64,000 nucleotides of DNA from Paenimyroides aestuarii. GTDB taxonomy: Bacteria; Bacteroidota; Bacteroidia; Flavobacteriales; Flavobacteriaceae. Where the stretch lies: assembly GCF_024628805.1 (NCBI RefSeq), contig NZ_CP102382.1, positions 1,922,001 through 1,986,000 on the forward strand, read 5' to 3'. Below, piece after piece: positions 34,696 to 43,816 of the stretch (the first letter of the stretch is position 1; each line of letters begins with the position of its first letter). The notes under the pieces were generated by a model. That model was not told the DNA's origin. It saw nothing but the letters and a program-made list of their open reading frames with translations, and searched no databases. The translations under genes were made by a program, and so were the position numbers.

Positions 34696-36139
34696 TTTCG
34701 ATATTGTTTTGTTTCTTTTTAAACTTTGTTTTTAAATAATTCGTAAGTGGATACAGCAGGTTGTCTATGCTATTGATACCCCGGTCACGAGTGGCTTTGT
34801 ATGTAAATGTAATAGCCATGGGAAGTAAAATTAGGGTAGATAACCATGCACCAAAAAAAGGTGTAATTCCGTTTTCTTGAGCTAATTTTTTTCCAAATGT
34901 ATTAATGAAATGATAGGTAATAAAAATTAAAACGGCAAAAACCATAGGCAATCCTAAACCGCCTTTTCTGATAATTGCACCCAAAGGCGCACCAATAAAA
35001 AACATTAGTAAACACGAGAAAGCAATTACAAATTTTTCGTAAAGGGCAACCCAGTGGCGGTTTATGTGTTTTTCTTTTTCGTTTACTGCATTTTTATTGT
35101 TGGTGATATTGAATTTTATATTTTCAGCAACAGCGACAGCATTGGAATATAAACTTATTTTTTGCGCATATTTTTTTTGCTTTAATAACGAATCTAAACG
35201 AATAGTTTTATAAGTGATTTCTGGTTCTTTTGGTGTGTTCGATAAAAACAAACGTGTGTTTTCTTTGTCGGCATCTGCCTGAATTTTTATTTCGTTCTTA
35301 AGATTGTTATCTAATGAATCTATGGTGTAAGCAAGCTGCGAAATATTCATCATGTTTGCTGTATTGGATATTTCTTGCAATTCTTCTTCCGATTTATCAA
35401 ATTCTGAAACATCAATACTCATTATATAATGTTTGAAATCTGATTTAATAAAAGGTTCGTTTGATGAAGACCTGCGGGTAGTTACATCTTCATAATAATT
35501 GCCATCGAACAAATGCAGTTTCAAAATCGGACTGTTTTCGTTGGTTTCAATTTTTCCGGTTTTAGCTTTTATAACGGTTTTGTTTTGACTGTTTTGTTGG
35601 TTGATAACATGCATGGTTACATTGCGAAGCTGCTCATCTTTCTCGCCATATTTTTCTTCTACCTTAATATTTAAAGCGCCTAAACTGTTAAATTGTCCTG
35701 CAGAGATTGCCATAGCTGGTTTGGTATGAATGATATCTCTACGCATATTCACAAACTTAAATTCTGATTTTGGCGCCACATTGTTAATGAACCAAAACGA
35801 TAGACCCGATAAAATAAAAATAAAGATGATTAAGGAACGCATGGCTCTTTGCAATGAAATTCCCGATGATTTCATGGCAGCAAACTCATAGTTTTCTGAA
35901 AAATCGCCAAACGTCATAATAGAAGCCAACAAAACCGATAAAGGCAAAACCATCGGAATCATTTTTGGCGAATAGAAAAACAGAAACTTAAATATTGTAA
36001 TAAAATCAAGGTCTTTACCGGCTAAATCACCAATAAAGACCCAAATTCCTTGTAAAACAAATATGAAAAACAAGATTGCAAATACCGAGAAAAATGTTTT
36101 TACAAAGCTTGTTAATATATAACGATCAAGTATTTTCAC
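34688..36139 (-). CDS. LptF/LptG-family LPS export permease
   Basis: A 483-residue membrane protein of the YjgP/YjgQ family that forms, with LptB, the ABC transporter moving lipopolysaccharide from the inner membrane. It has the expected helices at the N-terminus (about 12-33, 51-80, 100-118), a large periplasmic domain (about 125-365) and three helices near the C-terminus, including [20 protein letters not shown]. Which of LptF or LptG it is cannot be decided. Upstream is lolA (eight-base gap), downstream ribB (overlap). Confidence 0.88.
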   Translation of the reverse strand: MKILDRYILTSFVKTFFSVFAILFFIFVLQGIWVFIGDLAGKDLDFITIFKFLFFYSPKMIPMVLPLSVLLASIMTFGDFSENYEFAAMKSSGISLQRAMRSLIIFIFILSGLSFWFINNVAPKSEFKFVNMRRDIIHTKPAMAISAGQFNSLGALNIKVEEKYGEKDEQLRNVTMHVINQQNSQNKTVIKAKTGKIETNENSPILKLHLFDGNYYEDVTTRRSSSNEPFIKSDFKHYIMSIDVSEFDKSEEELQEISNTANMMNISQLAYTIDSLDNNLKNEIKIQADADKENTRLFLSNTPKEPEITYKTIRLDSLLKQKKYAQKISLYSNAVAVAENIKFNITNNKNAVNEKEKHINRHWVALYEKFVIAFSCLLMFFIGAPLGAIIRKGGLGLPMVFAVLIFITYHFINTFGKKLAQENGITPFFGAWLSTLILLPMAITFTYKATRDRGINSIDNLLYPLTNYLKTKFKKKQNNIENV

Positions 36140-36147
36140 GTGCTACC

Positions 36148-36771
36148 TTAATCTAAATTGTTGATGTAATAATTTGGATATTTTGACTTTGCAAAGGTAA
36201 AAAGGTTTTTTGACAATGCTTGATTTGTTTTGAAAGATTTTAACGTTATGATTGATTTACTGCCGCTTTTGTACACATCGGTGCGGTTGTAAATATTTTT
36301 ATTTTTGGTGTCGATGCCTAAATAGATTTCTTTAACATCTTTTTTTGAGGTAGGAATCAGTTTAATGAATTGGATCGGTTTTCCGTTGATCGTTTGTTTT
36401 TTATCCCACACATAGGTGTAACCTTTTTTGTAAAAAGATAATAAACTTGCAATGCTCACGGCTTGCGAATCTGCTGATTGGGCACTTGCAATTGTTACTT
36501 CTTCATCGTTTGGATTGATGATGTACATTTTAGAACCATCAAAAATTTGAGTAATTCCCATGAAATCTACCGTATATTTTTCGCCTTGAATAGTAGCTTT
36601 TCCGTTGGTTTCTTGCTTTCCGTTGTTAAAACTAAAATCAATAACCATATTTTTATAAGATTTTGTTTTTGCCGAAACTTCATCTAAAAGCTTCTTTGCA
36701 GCAGTTGCGTTTTGAGCATGAGTTGCTATTCCTATAAATAAAACAGAAAGTATTGTTGCTAATTTTTTCAT
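36148..36771 (-). CDS. lolA: outer-membrane lipoprotein carrier protein LolA-like
   Basis: A 207-residue periplasmic chaperone that carries lipoproteins to the outer membrane. The signal peptide is MKKLATILSVLFIGIATHAQ. The rest has the LolA half-barrel pattern: MVIDFSFNNGKQETNGKATI, YTVDFMGITQIFDGSKMYII and FIKLIPTSKKDVKEIYLGID. It starts eight bases after the ftsK stop and ends eight bases before the lptF/G start, a compact envelope operon. Confidence 0.88.
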   Translation of the reverse strand: MKKLATILSVLFIGIATHAQNATAAKKLLDEVSAKTKSYKNMVIDFSFNNGKQETNGKATIQGEKYTVDFMGITQIFDGSKMYIINPNDEEVTIASAQSADSQAVSIASLLSFYKKGYTYVWDKKQTINGKPIQFIKLIPTSKKDVKEIYLGIDTKNKNIYNRTDVYKSGSKSIITLKSFKTNQALSKNLFTFAKSKYPNYYINNLD

Positions 36772-36779
36772 TACATTTT

Positions 36780-39218
36780 TTATTTTTCGTTGTTTAAAAA
36801 TTCATCTAAAGAAACCAAATCGGGAATGTTCACAGAGCGTGCTTTGCTACCTTCAAAAGGCCCTACAATTCCTGCAGCTTCTAACTGATCGATTAATCGG
36901 CCGGCACGGTTATACCCCAATTTTAGTTTTCTTTGTAACAACGATGCCGATCCTTGCTGTGCCGTAACAATAATTTCAGCAGCTTCGCGGAACATTACAT
37001 CGCGGTCTGCAATATCAATATCAAGACTTGTGCCACTTTCTTCACCTACATATTCTGGCAATAAATACGCATCGCCATAACCTTTCTGAGCACCAATAAA
37101 TTCTGTGATTTTTTCAACCTCTGGTGTGTCAACAAAACCACATTGCACACGAACGGTATCGTTTCCTTGGGTAAAAAGTAAATCTCCGCGACCTATTAAT
37201 TGATCTGCTCCGGGACCATCTAAAATAGTTCTTGAATCGATTTTTGAACTCACACGGAAAGCAATTCGGGCAGGGAAATTGGCTTTAATAATACCTGTAA
37301 TTACGTTTACCGACGGGCGTTGAGTGGCAATAATTAAGTGAATACCAATGGCACGCGCCAGCTGTGCTAAACGAGCAATGGGGGTTTCTACTTCTTTACC
37401 GGCGGTCATAATTAAATCGGCAAACTCATCAACCACCAAAACAATATAAGGTAGAAAACGATGCCCTAATTCAGGATTTAACTTGCGTTGCTTAAATTTT
37501 TCATTATACTCTTTAATGTTGCGTACCATGGCATCTTTCAACAGTGAATAGCGATTGTCCATTTCAATACACATAGAGTTCAATGTGTGAATTACTTTGG
37601 TGTTATCGGTGATAATTGCATCTTCAGTATCGGGTAATTTCGCTAAGAAATGACGCTCAATTTTGTTGAACAACGTTAATTCTACCTTCTTTGGATCCAC
37701 CAAAACGAATTTCACTTCGGCAGGATGTTTCTTGTATAGCAATGATGTTAATACGGCATTTAATCCAACCGATTTTCCTTGTCCGGTAGCACCCGCCATT
37801 AGTAAATGGGGCATTTTAGCCAAATCGAAAACAAATGTTTCATTTGAAATAGTTTTACCAATTGCAATAGGCAATTCCATTTCGGCATTTTGAAATTTGG
37901 GCGATAAAATCAACGATTTCATTGAAACCGTTGTGGGTTTTGTATTCGGAACTTCGATACCAATAGTTCCTTTTCCCGGAATAGGTGCAATAATACGAAT
38001 TCCTAAAGCAGATAATGACAATGCAATATCGTCTTCCAAACTTTTAATTTTTGAAATACGAATACCGGCATCAGGCACAATTTCATAAAGCGTTACAGTT
38101 GGTCCAACGGTTGCTTTGATTTGTGCAATACCAATTTTATAGTTGTTTAATGTTTCAACAATGCGGTTTTTATTTTCTTCTAATTCTGCTTGATTAATAG
38201 TGATACCGCCTGTTGTGTGTTCAAAAAGTAATTCGCTGGTTGGAAATTGGTATTTCGATAATTCCAATGTGGGGTCAAACAATCCAAAGTCTTCCACAAT
38301 TTTAGTAGCTAAATCTTCATCAGATATCGCTTCTTCTTTTGTGGTTTCAATGATGAATTCTTCGTGATGCGTTGTTTCTTTTTTACTGTTGTCTGTAACT
38401 GAGAAATTGGTTAAATAGTCATCGTTTTCTGTTTCCTCTTCTTTGTTTAAACTAAAATCAATTTGGTTTGAAACCGCAGGTTCAGCCACTTCTTTTTTAG
38501 CTGTGGGAGCAGGCACACTTACTTTTGCATCTTCTTTTACAGGCTGGTTGATGTTTATAGGTTGTGCAGGTTGCGTTTTAATAATATCTTCTGCTTTTTC
38601 TAAATTATCCTTTATTTTGGCATGCGTGTTCGAAACTACGTTTGTAAATGCCTTCGGAGTCATTTTTACTCTGAAAATCAAGTAGAAAATTATTAAGAAA
38701 ACCACTACTAACAAAGCGCCTATTTGCCCAATATAATCTTGCAAATAATCGTTCATTTCAAAACCAACCACACCACCCAAAAACGGATGATTTGCACCAA
38801 AATGTCCCAATGCAATGGAAAGCACTAATACCGCAAACAAATCCCAAAAAATCATTCGGCGCAACTTGGCAGCACTGAACCGAATGCCAAACCAAAGTGC
38901 AATTTCAGCAAAGATTTTTACGAATAAAAAGGATGCAATTCCAAAGCCATTAAAAATGAAATTGTGAGCCAACCAGGCACCAAACTTACCAATCCAATTT
39001 TGAGGTTCTAGCTCGCGGTTATCTAATTGGTTTACGATGCTTTGGTCAAAAGCTCCTGAGGTGAAATAGGAGATAAAACTGCACAGCAAAATCACCGAAA
39101 ACATTAAAAACAATGTTCCGAAAATAAAACTTATGCGTGCACCGTTTGTGGCTGTTTGTTTAGCCTTTGGCGGATTTTGTTTTGTACTTTTTGTATCAGG
39201 TTTTTTCTTTGCTGGCAT
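36780..39218 (-). CDS. ftsK: DNA translocase FtsK/SpoIIIE
   Basis: A double-stranded DNA pump at the division septum. Start chosen at 39218 (MPAKKKPDTK), since the frame upstream of it overlaps dgkA. The 812-residue protein has four helices in the N-terminal third (about 32-185), a Pro/Glu-rich linker, the alpha/beta motor with Walker A MAGATGQGKSVGLNA and Walker B YIVLVVDEFADL, and a C-terminal winged-helix gamma domain (LLQRKLKLGYNRAGRLIDQL) that recognises polar sequences. It is shorter than E. coli FtsK because of the linker. Confidence 0.95.
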   Translation of the reverse strand: MPAKKKPDTKSTKQNPPKAKQTATNGARISFIFGTLFLMFSVILLCSFISYFTSGAFDQSIVNQLDNRELEPQNWIGKFGAWLAHNFIFNGFGIASFLFVKIFAEIALWFGIRFSAAKLRRMIFWDLFAVLVLSIALGHFGANHPFLGGVVGFEMNDYLQDYIGQIGALLVVVFLIIFYLIFRVKMTPKAFTNVVSNTHAKIKDNLEKAEDIIKTQPAQPININQPVKEDAKVSVPAPTAKKEVAEPAVSNQIDFSLNKEEETENDDYLTNFSVTDNSKKETTHHEEFIIETTKEEAISDEDLATKIVEDFGLFDPTLELSKYQFPTSELLFEHTTGGITINQAELEENKNRIVETLNNYKIGIAQIKATVGPTVTLYEIVPDAGIRISKIKSLEDDIALSLSALGIRIIAPIPGKGTIGIEVPNTKPTTVSMKSLILSPKFQNAEMELPIAIGKTISNETFVFDLAKMPHLLMAGATGQGKSVGLNAVLTSLLYKKHPAEVKFVLVDPKKVELTLFNKIERHFLAKLPDTEDAIITDNTKVIHTLNSMCIEMDNRYSLLKDAMVRNIKEYNEKFKQRKLNPELGHRFLPYIVLVVDEFADLIMTAGKEVETPIARLAQLARAIGIHLIIATQRPSVNVITGIIKANFPARIAFRVSSKIDSRTILDGPGADQLIGRGDLLFTQGNDTVRVQCGFVDTPEVEKITEFIGAQKGYGDAYLLPEYVGEESGTSLDIDIADRDVMFREAAEIIVTAQQGSASLLQRKLKLGYNRAGRLIDQLEAAGIVGPFEGSKARSVNIPDLVSLDEFLNNEK

Positions 39219-39219
39219 T

Positions 39220-39591
39220 CTATAATATTTTTGGTAGATAAATAATAGCACCAATAACAATGGCTGTTAATGCAGCAAAAGTTACGGCACCGGCGGCTAT
39301 ATCTTTAATAAATCCTATTTTTTTGTCGAAATTGGGTTGTATGTAATCGCACACGGCTTCGATAGCAGTGTTAAGACTTTCGGCTGTTAACACTAAACCT
39401 ATAGCAAGAATTTGAAACATCCATTCCACAAGGCTGATTTCGAAATAGAAACCAACACCGCACATAAACCCACTAATGAGCAATTGGGTAATAATGCTGT
39501 GTTCTGTTGAAATTAAAAGGTAAAACCCTTTAAGGGCATAGGTTACGCTTTTAATTCTACCCGAAAGGAAAGATGTTTTTTTGTGCTTCAT
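39220..39591 (-). CDS. dgkA: diacylglycerol kinase family protein
   Basis: A 123-residue small membrane kinase of the DgkA/undecaprenol kinase family. ATG at 39591 is used because the alternative upstream codon is TTG. Motifs: AESLNTAIEAVCDYI (residues about 70-84), with the Glu and Asn of the active site, and IAAGAVTFAA. Three transmembrane helices are predicted. It starts the ftsK-lolA-lptF/G-ribB minus-strand run, with one base between its stop and ftsK's start. The substrate may be diacylglycerol or undecaprenol. Confidence 0.85.
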   Translation of the reverse strand: MKHKKTSFLSGRIKSVTYALKGFYLLISTEHSIITQLLISGFMCGVGFYFEISLVEWMFQILAIGLVLTAESLNTAIEAVCDYIQPNFDKKIGFIKDIAAGAVTFAALTAIVIGAIIYLPKIL

Positions 39592-39646
39592 CAACAAACA
39601 ATTTTGGCAAAATTACTGAAAATATTTGGCATTGGGGTAATAAAAA

Positions 39647-39676
39647 AACCACGAGTTTGGCTCGTGGTTTTTTTGT
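39647..39676. terminator. intrinsic terminator, bidirectional
   Basis: Perfect 9-bp stem AACCACGAG/CTCGTGGTT (39647-39655 with 39661-39669), five-base loop, A and T runs on both sides; ends the peroxiredoxin-thioredoxin group. Confidence 0.9.
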
Positions 39677-39685
39677 GGTTTTTGT

Positions 39686-39787
39686 AGCTTCTTATTTATC
39701 AATTGACCCTAATACACGTTGCATAAAAGTGTTTAAAGCTTCTTATTTATCAATTGACCCTAATACACGTTGCATAAAAGTGTTTAA
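39686..39787. repeat. 51-bp tandem duplication at the 3' end of a small gene
   Basis: Two perfect copies, 39686-39736 and 39737-39787, with eight further bases of a third start (39788-39795). The unit is 51 bp (17 codons) and spans the last 15 codons, stop codon and following bases of the gene at 39743-40000, so its downstream copy would encode the same C-terminal residues again but lies after the stop. Confidence 0.95.
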
Positions 39788-40000
39788 AGCTTCTTTTTTC
39801 GGAGTGCCTGATTTAATAAGTTTATCAACTTCAAGCGCACCATACATATTAGAGATTAATTCGCCAATTACATCTAATTCTTCATCTTTTAAAGAGGGAA
39901 CTTCGGTTAAAGCTTCTAAAACTTCAATCGTTTCATTGATATAATCTTGATCGTTCTCTTCTATGAATTGCGTAAGATGTTTTATTACAGGTAGTTTCAT
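39743..40000 (-). CDS. small acidic protein, DUF6952-type
   Basis: An 85-residue soluble helical protein (MKLPVIKHLTQFIEENDQDY at the start) rich in Glu and Asp. It starts four bases after the thioredoxin gene's stop. I recall the same trio (peroxiredoxin, thioredoxin, this small protein) in related genomes, suggesting a shared redox function, but its activity is unknown. The 3' end is duplicated in tandem: the stop codon at 39743-39745 lies within the first, gene-proximal copy. Confidence 0.82.
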   Translation of the reverse strand: MKLPVIKHLTQFIEENDQDYINETIEVLEALTEVPSLKDEELDVIGELISNMYGALEVDKLIKSGTPKKEALNTFMQRVLGSIDK

Positions 40001-40004
40001 GTCG

Positions 40005-40313
40005 TTAGGTTAATTTATTCACTAATTCTGCTAAAACCTCTGCTTTGTTGGTTTGGGTTTCATCAACTAATGCCCCATTGTTAAAAATCGCAAAAGTTGG
40101 TAGGTTGGATACATTTGCTAATTTTCTTGATTCAGGAAATTTCTCTGCATCAACAATTACAAAAGCGATATCTTCTTTTTCGCTAGCCATTTTTTTGAAT
40201 TTAGGTTTCATAATACGGCAGTTTCCGCACCATGAAGCCGAAAATTGAACAGCTACTTTTTCATTTTGAGTAATAACCTCTTGTAAATTATCTTGTTCTA
40301 GTTCTAATACCAT
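40005..40313 (-). CDS. thioredoxin-family protein
   Basis: A 102-residue single-domain thioredoxin-like protein with the active site SASWCGNCRIMKPKF (CGNC, about residues 29-32) in place of CGPC, and the cis-Pro region NLPTFAIFNNG. It is probably a reductant for the adjacent peroxiredoxin encoded upstream at 40389-41027. Cytoplasmic, no signal peptide. The gap upstream holds a 17-bp inverted repeat, so it may not be expressed at the same level as the peroxiredoxin. Confidence 0.9.
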   Translation of the reverse strand: MVLELEQDNLQEVITQNEKVAVQFSASWCGNCRIMKPKFKKMASEKEDIAFVIVDAEKFPESRKLANVSNLPTFAIFNNGALVDETQTNKAEVLAELVNKLT

Positions 40314-40322
40314 AATTTTTTT

Positions 40323-40378
40323 GTTTAAGGTTTAAAGTTTAAGGTTTTGCTCAACACTTTGAACTTTAAACCTTAAAC
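40323..40378. repeat. 17-bp perfect inverted repeat between peroxiredoxin and thioredoxin genes
   Basis: Arms 40323-40339 and 40362-40378 are exact reverse complements with a 22-base spacer; no T run follows, so it may slow or process the transcript more than end it. Twenty bases (40330-40349) recur exactly at 43475-43494. Confidence 0.8.
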
Positions 40379-40388
40379 TTTGAACAAA

Positions 40389-41027
40389 TTAAAGTTTTGC
40401 TAAATATTCAGCAGTAGAATTGCGGTTTGCATTCATTGCTTCTTTACCTGATTCCCAGTTTGCCGGACAAACTTCGCCATGTGTTTGCACGTGTGAATAC
40501 GCATCAATTAAACGTAAATACTCGTTTACGTTACGTCCTAACGGCATATCGTTTACCGATTCGTGGAAAATTTTTCCTGTTTCATCAATTAAATAAGTGG
40601 CGCGGAAAGTAACATTTGAGCCTTCGATTTGAACAGAATCCAATTCTTCGTTATACGTTTCAGATGTAACATCTAAAATTCCTAAAACGCTTGAAAGGTT
40701 TCTTGTAGTATCTGCTAATAACGGATAAGTTACACCTTCAATTCCACCATTATCTTTCGCTGTGTTCAACCATGCAAAATGCACTTCATTTGTATCGCAT
40801 GATGCACCAATTACCATTGTGTTTCTTTTTTCAAACTCAGGCAAAGCAGCTTGAAATGCGTGAAGCTCTGTAGGACACACAAAAGTAAAATCTTTTGGAT
40901 ACCAGAATAATAATACTTTTTTATTGTTTTTTGTTGCTTCTTCTAAAACGTTGATTCGTAAATCATCGCCCATTTCTGAAATTGCGTCAACTGTAATGTT
41001 TGGGAATTGTTTTCCTACTAATGCCAT
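40389..41027 (-). CDS. peroxiredoxin (2-Cys, AhpC/Prx type)
   Basis: Reduces hydrogen peroxide and organic peroxides. The 212-residue protein has the peroxidatic Cys in KDFTFVCPTELHAF (C51) and the resolving Cys in HGEVCPANW (C187), so it is a typical 2-Cys enzyme. Cytoplasmic. It heads a minus-strand group with a thioredoxin and a small acidic protein; the thioredoxin probably recycles it. Expression would be expected to respond to oxidative stress, but no OxyR site can be named from sequence. Confidence 0.93.
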   Translation of the reverse strand: MALVGKQFPNITVDAISEMGDDLRINVLEEATKNNKKVLLFWYPKDFTFVCPTELHAFQAALPEFEKRNTMVIGASCDTNEVHFAWLNTAKDNGGIEGVTYPLLADTTRNLSSVLGILDVTSETYNEELDSVQIEGSNVTFRATYLIDETGKIFHESVNDMPLGRNVNEYLRLIDAYSHVQTHGEVCPANWESGKEAMNANRNSTAEYLAKL

Positions 41028-41249
41028 AATAATTTTTATTTTTAAGTTAGTAAATTCGGTTTATTATTAATTTTCTACTACAAAGATACGTTCAATTTGA
41101 AGCATTACCATAAATAATTTATTGTTTAAATTTATTATTTGATAGTTTTTGTTTATACCAACCATTTTTCATTTTGTTGTGTATCTTTCTGTAAAATTAA
41201 TTAGATTTACCAAAACAAAAAATAACAATTATCATACTTTTTAACGTAA

Positions 41250-43163
41250 ATGAATATATTCCGTAAAAAAAATGTGACCGATATTCTTGCCGAGTTAGAG
41301 GCAAATGAAAACAAAAACGAAAGTTTAGGAAAGTTTTTAACTCAAAAAGATCTCATCTTTTTTGGTATAGCTGCTATTGTGGGTGCTGGTGTTTTTAGTA
41401 CCATTGGTCAAGCAAGTTATGATGGTGGTCCAGCTGTGATTTTCTTGTTTATGTTTACAGCTTTGGCTTGTGGATTTGCAGCAATGGCCTATGCCGAATT
41501 TGCGTCGATGGTTCCGGTTTCGGGTAGTGCTTACACGTATAGTTATGTAGCTTTTGGCGAAATGATTGCTTGGATCATTGGTTGGTCACTCATTATGGAA
41601 TATGCGGTTGGAAATATCACACTTGCAATTTCTTGGAGTGATTATTTCACAGGTCTTTTAAGCAATATGGGCATTCATTTACCTCAGTGGATACAGATGG
41701 ATTATCTTTCTGCAAACAAAGGCTTTAACGATGCAATGGCATTAATGGCAAGTGGAAAATCGTTTGAAAATTTACCAACAAACATTCAACTAGCACACAC
41801 CGCATGGACGACTGCGCCTCAAATAGGCACTTTTCATTTTGTGGCAGATATACCGGCTTTAGGCATTATATTTTTAATCACGTGGTTGGTGTATCGGGGT
41901 ATGAAAGAATCGCGAAACGCAAGCAATATCATGGTTTTTGTGAAACTGGCTGTGATTGCTTTGGTCTTAGTTGTAGGTGTTTTCTATGTAGATATGGATA
42001 ACTTTGACCCATTTGCACCTAATGGATTTTCAGGTGTTCTAAAGGGTGTTTCGGCTGTTTTCTTTGCTTATATAGGTTTTGATGCCATTTCTACCACAGC
42101 CGAAGAATGCAAAAATCCGCAGCGCGATTTGCCTCGAAGCATGATTTGGTCTATCGTGATTTGTACTTTATTATACATTGCGATTGCTTTGGTTTTAACA
42201 GGAATGGTAAATTACAAAGAATTGCGGGTAGGCGATCCATTGGCTTACGTTTTTGATCAGGTAAATCTAAAATGGTTTGCCGGAATTGTAGCAGTAAGTG
42301 CCGTAGTTGCCATGGCAAGTGTTTTGCTGGTTTTTCAAATGGGGCAGCCGCGTATTTGGATGAGTATGAGCCGTGATGGATTGTTGCCACCAAAGTTTTC
42401 AAAAATACATCCAAAATATAAAACACCGTCATTTGCAACCATTGTTACAGGTTTCGTAGTGGCAATTCCTGCTTTGTTTATGAATTTAACCATGGTGACC
42501 GATTTATGCAGCATTGGTACGCTTTTCGCCTTTTCTTTGGTTTGCGCAGGTGTTTTGGTGCTGCAAGATAAAGACATTCCAAGAGGCAAGTTTCGAATTC
42601 CTTATGTAAACGGAAAGTATATTTTGCCTGTGGGTTTTATTTTAGGATTGCTTTCGGTTTTTATCTGGAACAAGAATGGGGTAGAAGCTTTTGTGTATAA
42701 TACTCCTCAGGTTTATGAACCTACCCCTTTTGTAACACAACTTTCCAAACAAGAAGCAGATCAAATGATTTATTATATACAAATTAATGATGCAATCAAC
42801 CCCGACCAATTCACCAATGATTTAGAGGCAATACTCACTTCGGTTCATGAAAAATCGGCAGATGCATATACCGTTTTGATTGAAAAAGCGCCTGTACAAA
42901 AGCATCTAAAATTTGAAACCGGTTTTAACCTTTTCAAACATAAAATACCTATGTGGTTGTTTTTGTTTTCTATGGTTTTTCTATGTATTTGGAGTTTTAA
43001 AAAGAATTTATCTTTAATTCCTATGCTAGGACTTATTTGCTGCATGTACATGATGGCAGAGCTCACTATTTGGAATTGGTTGTATTTTACCGTTTGGTTA
43101 ATTATTGGGTTGCTGATTTACTTTAGCTATTCGCGTTTTCACAGTAAATTGAATGGGAAGTAA
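41250..43163 (+). CDS. amino-acid permease, APC superfamily
   Basis: A 637-residue, 12-plus-helix cationic amino-acid-type permease. Motifs: FFGIAAIVGAGVFSTIGQAS (helix 1), AFVSGSAYTY-like segment in MVPVSGSAYTYSYVAFGEM, GFDAISTTAEECKNPQRDLP, and the C-terminal hydrophilic loop (about 485-570) before two final helices. Similar proteins are annotated as basic amino-acid/polyamine antiporters. The TATCTTTC at 41182-41189 resembles a -7 box. Substrate not defined. Confidence 0.88.
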   Translation: MNIFRKKNVTDILAELEANENKNESLGKFLTQKDLIFFGIAAIVGAGVFSTIGQASYDGGPAVIFLFMFTALACGFAAMAYAEFASMVPVSGSAYTYSYVAFGEMIAWIIGWSLIMEYAVGNITLAISWSDYFTGLLSNMGIHLPQWIQMDYLSANKGFNDAMALMASGKSFENLPTNIQLAHTAWTTAPQIGTFHFVADIPALGIIFLITWLVYRGMKESRNASNIMVFVKLAVIALVLVVGVFYVDMDNFDPFAPNGFSGVLKGVSAVFFAYIGFDAISTTAEECKNPQRDLPRSMIWSIVICTLLYIAIALVLTGMVNYKELRVGDPLAYVFDQVNLKWFAGIVAVSAVVAMASVLLVFQMGQPRIWMSMSRDGLLPPKFSKIHPKYKTPSFATIVTGFVVAIPALFMNLTMVTDLCSIGTLFAFSLVCAGVLVLQDKDIPRGKFRIPYVNGKYILPVGFILGLLSVFIWNKNGVEAFVYNTPQVYEPTPFVTQLSKQEADQMIYYIQINDAINPDQFTNDLEAILTSVHEKSADAYTVLIEKAPVQKHLKFETGFNLFKHKIPMWLFLFSMVFLCIWSFKKNLSLIPMLGLICCMYMMAELTIWNWLYFTVWLIIGLLIYFSYSRFHSKLNGK

Positions 43164-43220
43164 ATTTTTTCTAAGCAAAACTTGTATTTCTGTAAAATGT
43201 ATTACTATATAATGTATTTT

Positions 43221-43700
43221 GTAAAACAGAGATAACATCACTCCGCAAAATTCCCCCTTTGAAGGGGGACTAAGGGGGATGTAGTTTTTAAATGTATATT
43301 GTATTTCTGTATTTTGTAAAACAGAGATAACATCACTCCACAAAACTCCCCCTTTGAAGGGGGACTAAGGGGGATGTGTTTTTTAAATGTATATTGTAAT
43401 GTTGTGTTTTGTATTTCTGCAATAATGCAATTCATAAAGCAATTTGAGAAAAACTTTTAATCTGTGGTTGATTTGTTTAAAGTTTAAGGTTTTGTTTGCT
43501 GTATAGCGTATTAATGTATATTGTAATGCTGTATAATTTATTAATGTATAATGTTTATCGTAAAACAGAGATAACATCACTCCACAAAACTCCCCCTTTG
43601 AAGGGGGGACTAAGAGGGATGTATTTTTTAAATGTATATTGTATTGCTGTATCATGTAAAACTGAAATAGCATTATTACACAAAACTCCCTCTTTAAAAC
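43221..43700. repeat. repeat-filled intergenic region with four 95-bp units
   Basis: Units begin at 43221, 43316, 43560 and 43656 (the last decayed). Units 1 and 2 are directly adjacent (95-bp period); units 3 and 4 also (96 bp). Each starts with GTAAAACAGAGATAACATCA, then a hairpin of CCCCCTT and AAGGGGG around a TG loop, then GACTAAGGGGGATG and an AT-rich end. Between units 2 and 3 lie AT-rich bases including the 20-mer shared with 40330-40349. This explains the whole 653-base gap 43164-43816; no gene is credible. Confidence 0.9.
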
Positions 43701-43816
43701 AGGTTTCGGTTGATTGTATGCATCAATAGTTTAAAATAGAATTAAATTTTTCAATCATTACGGCGGAATCGCACGTATATTTATAATCTTTTTTAGTATC
43801 TTCCAAAAAAAAAAGT

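Noticed and set aside
39573..39944. Plus-strand frame with a repeated YLSIDPNTRCIKVFKAS segment
   Set aside because: It is the antisense reading of the 51-bp duplication and the small acidic gene.
43098..43673. Three overlapping minus-strand open frames with PLSPPSKGEF-type repeats
   Set aside because: They are translations of the 95-bp intergenic repeat, have no start context, and overlap each other.
43221..43700. Possible CRISPR array
   Set aside because: The repeats are 95 bases with no unique spacers between neighbouring units, and no cas gene is present.
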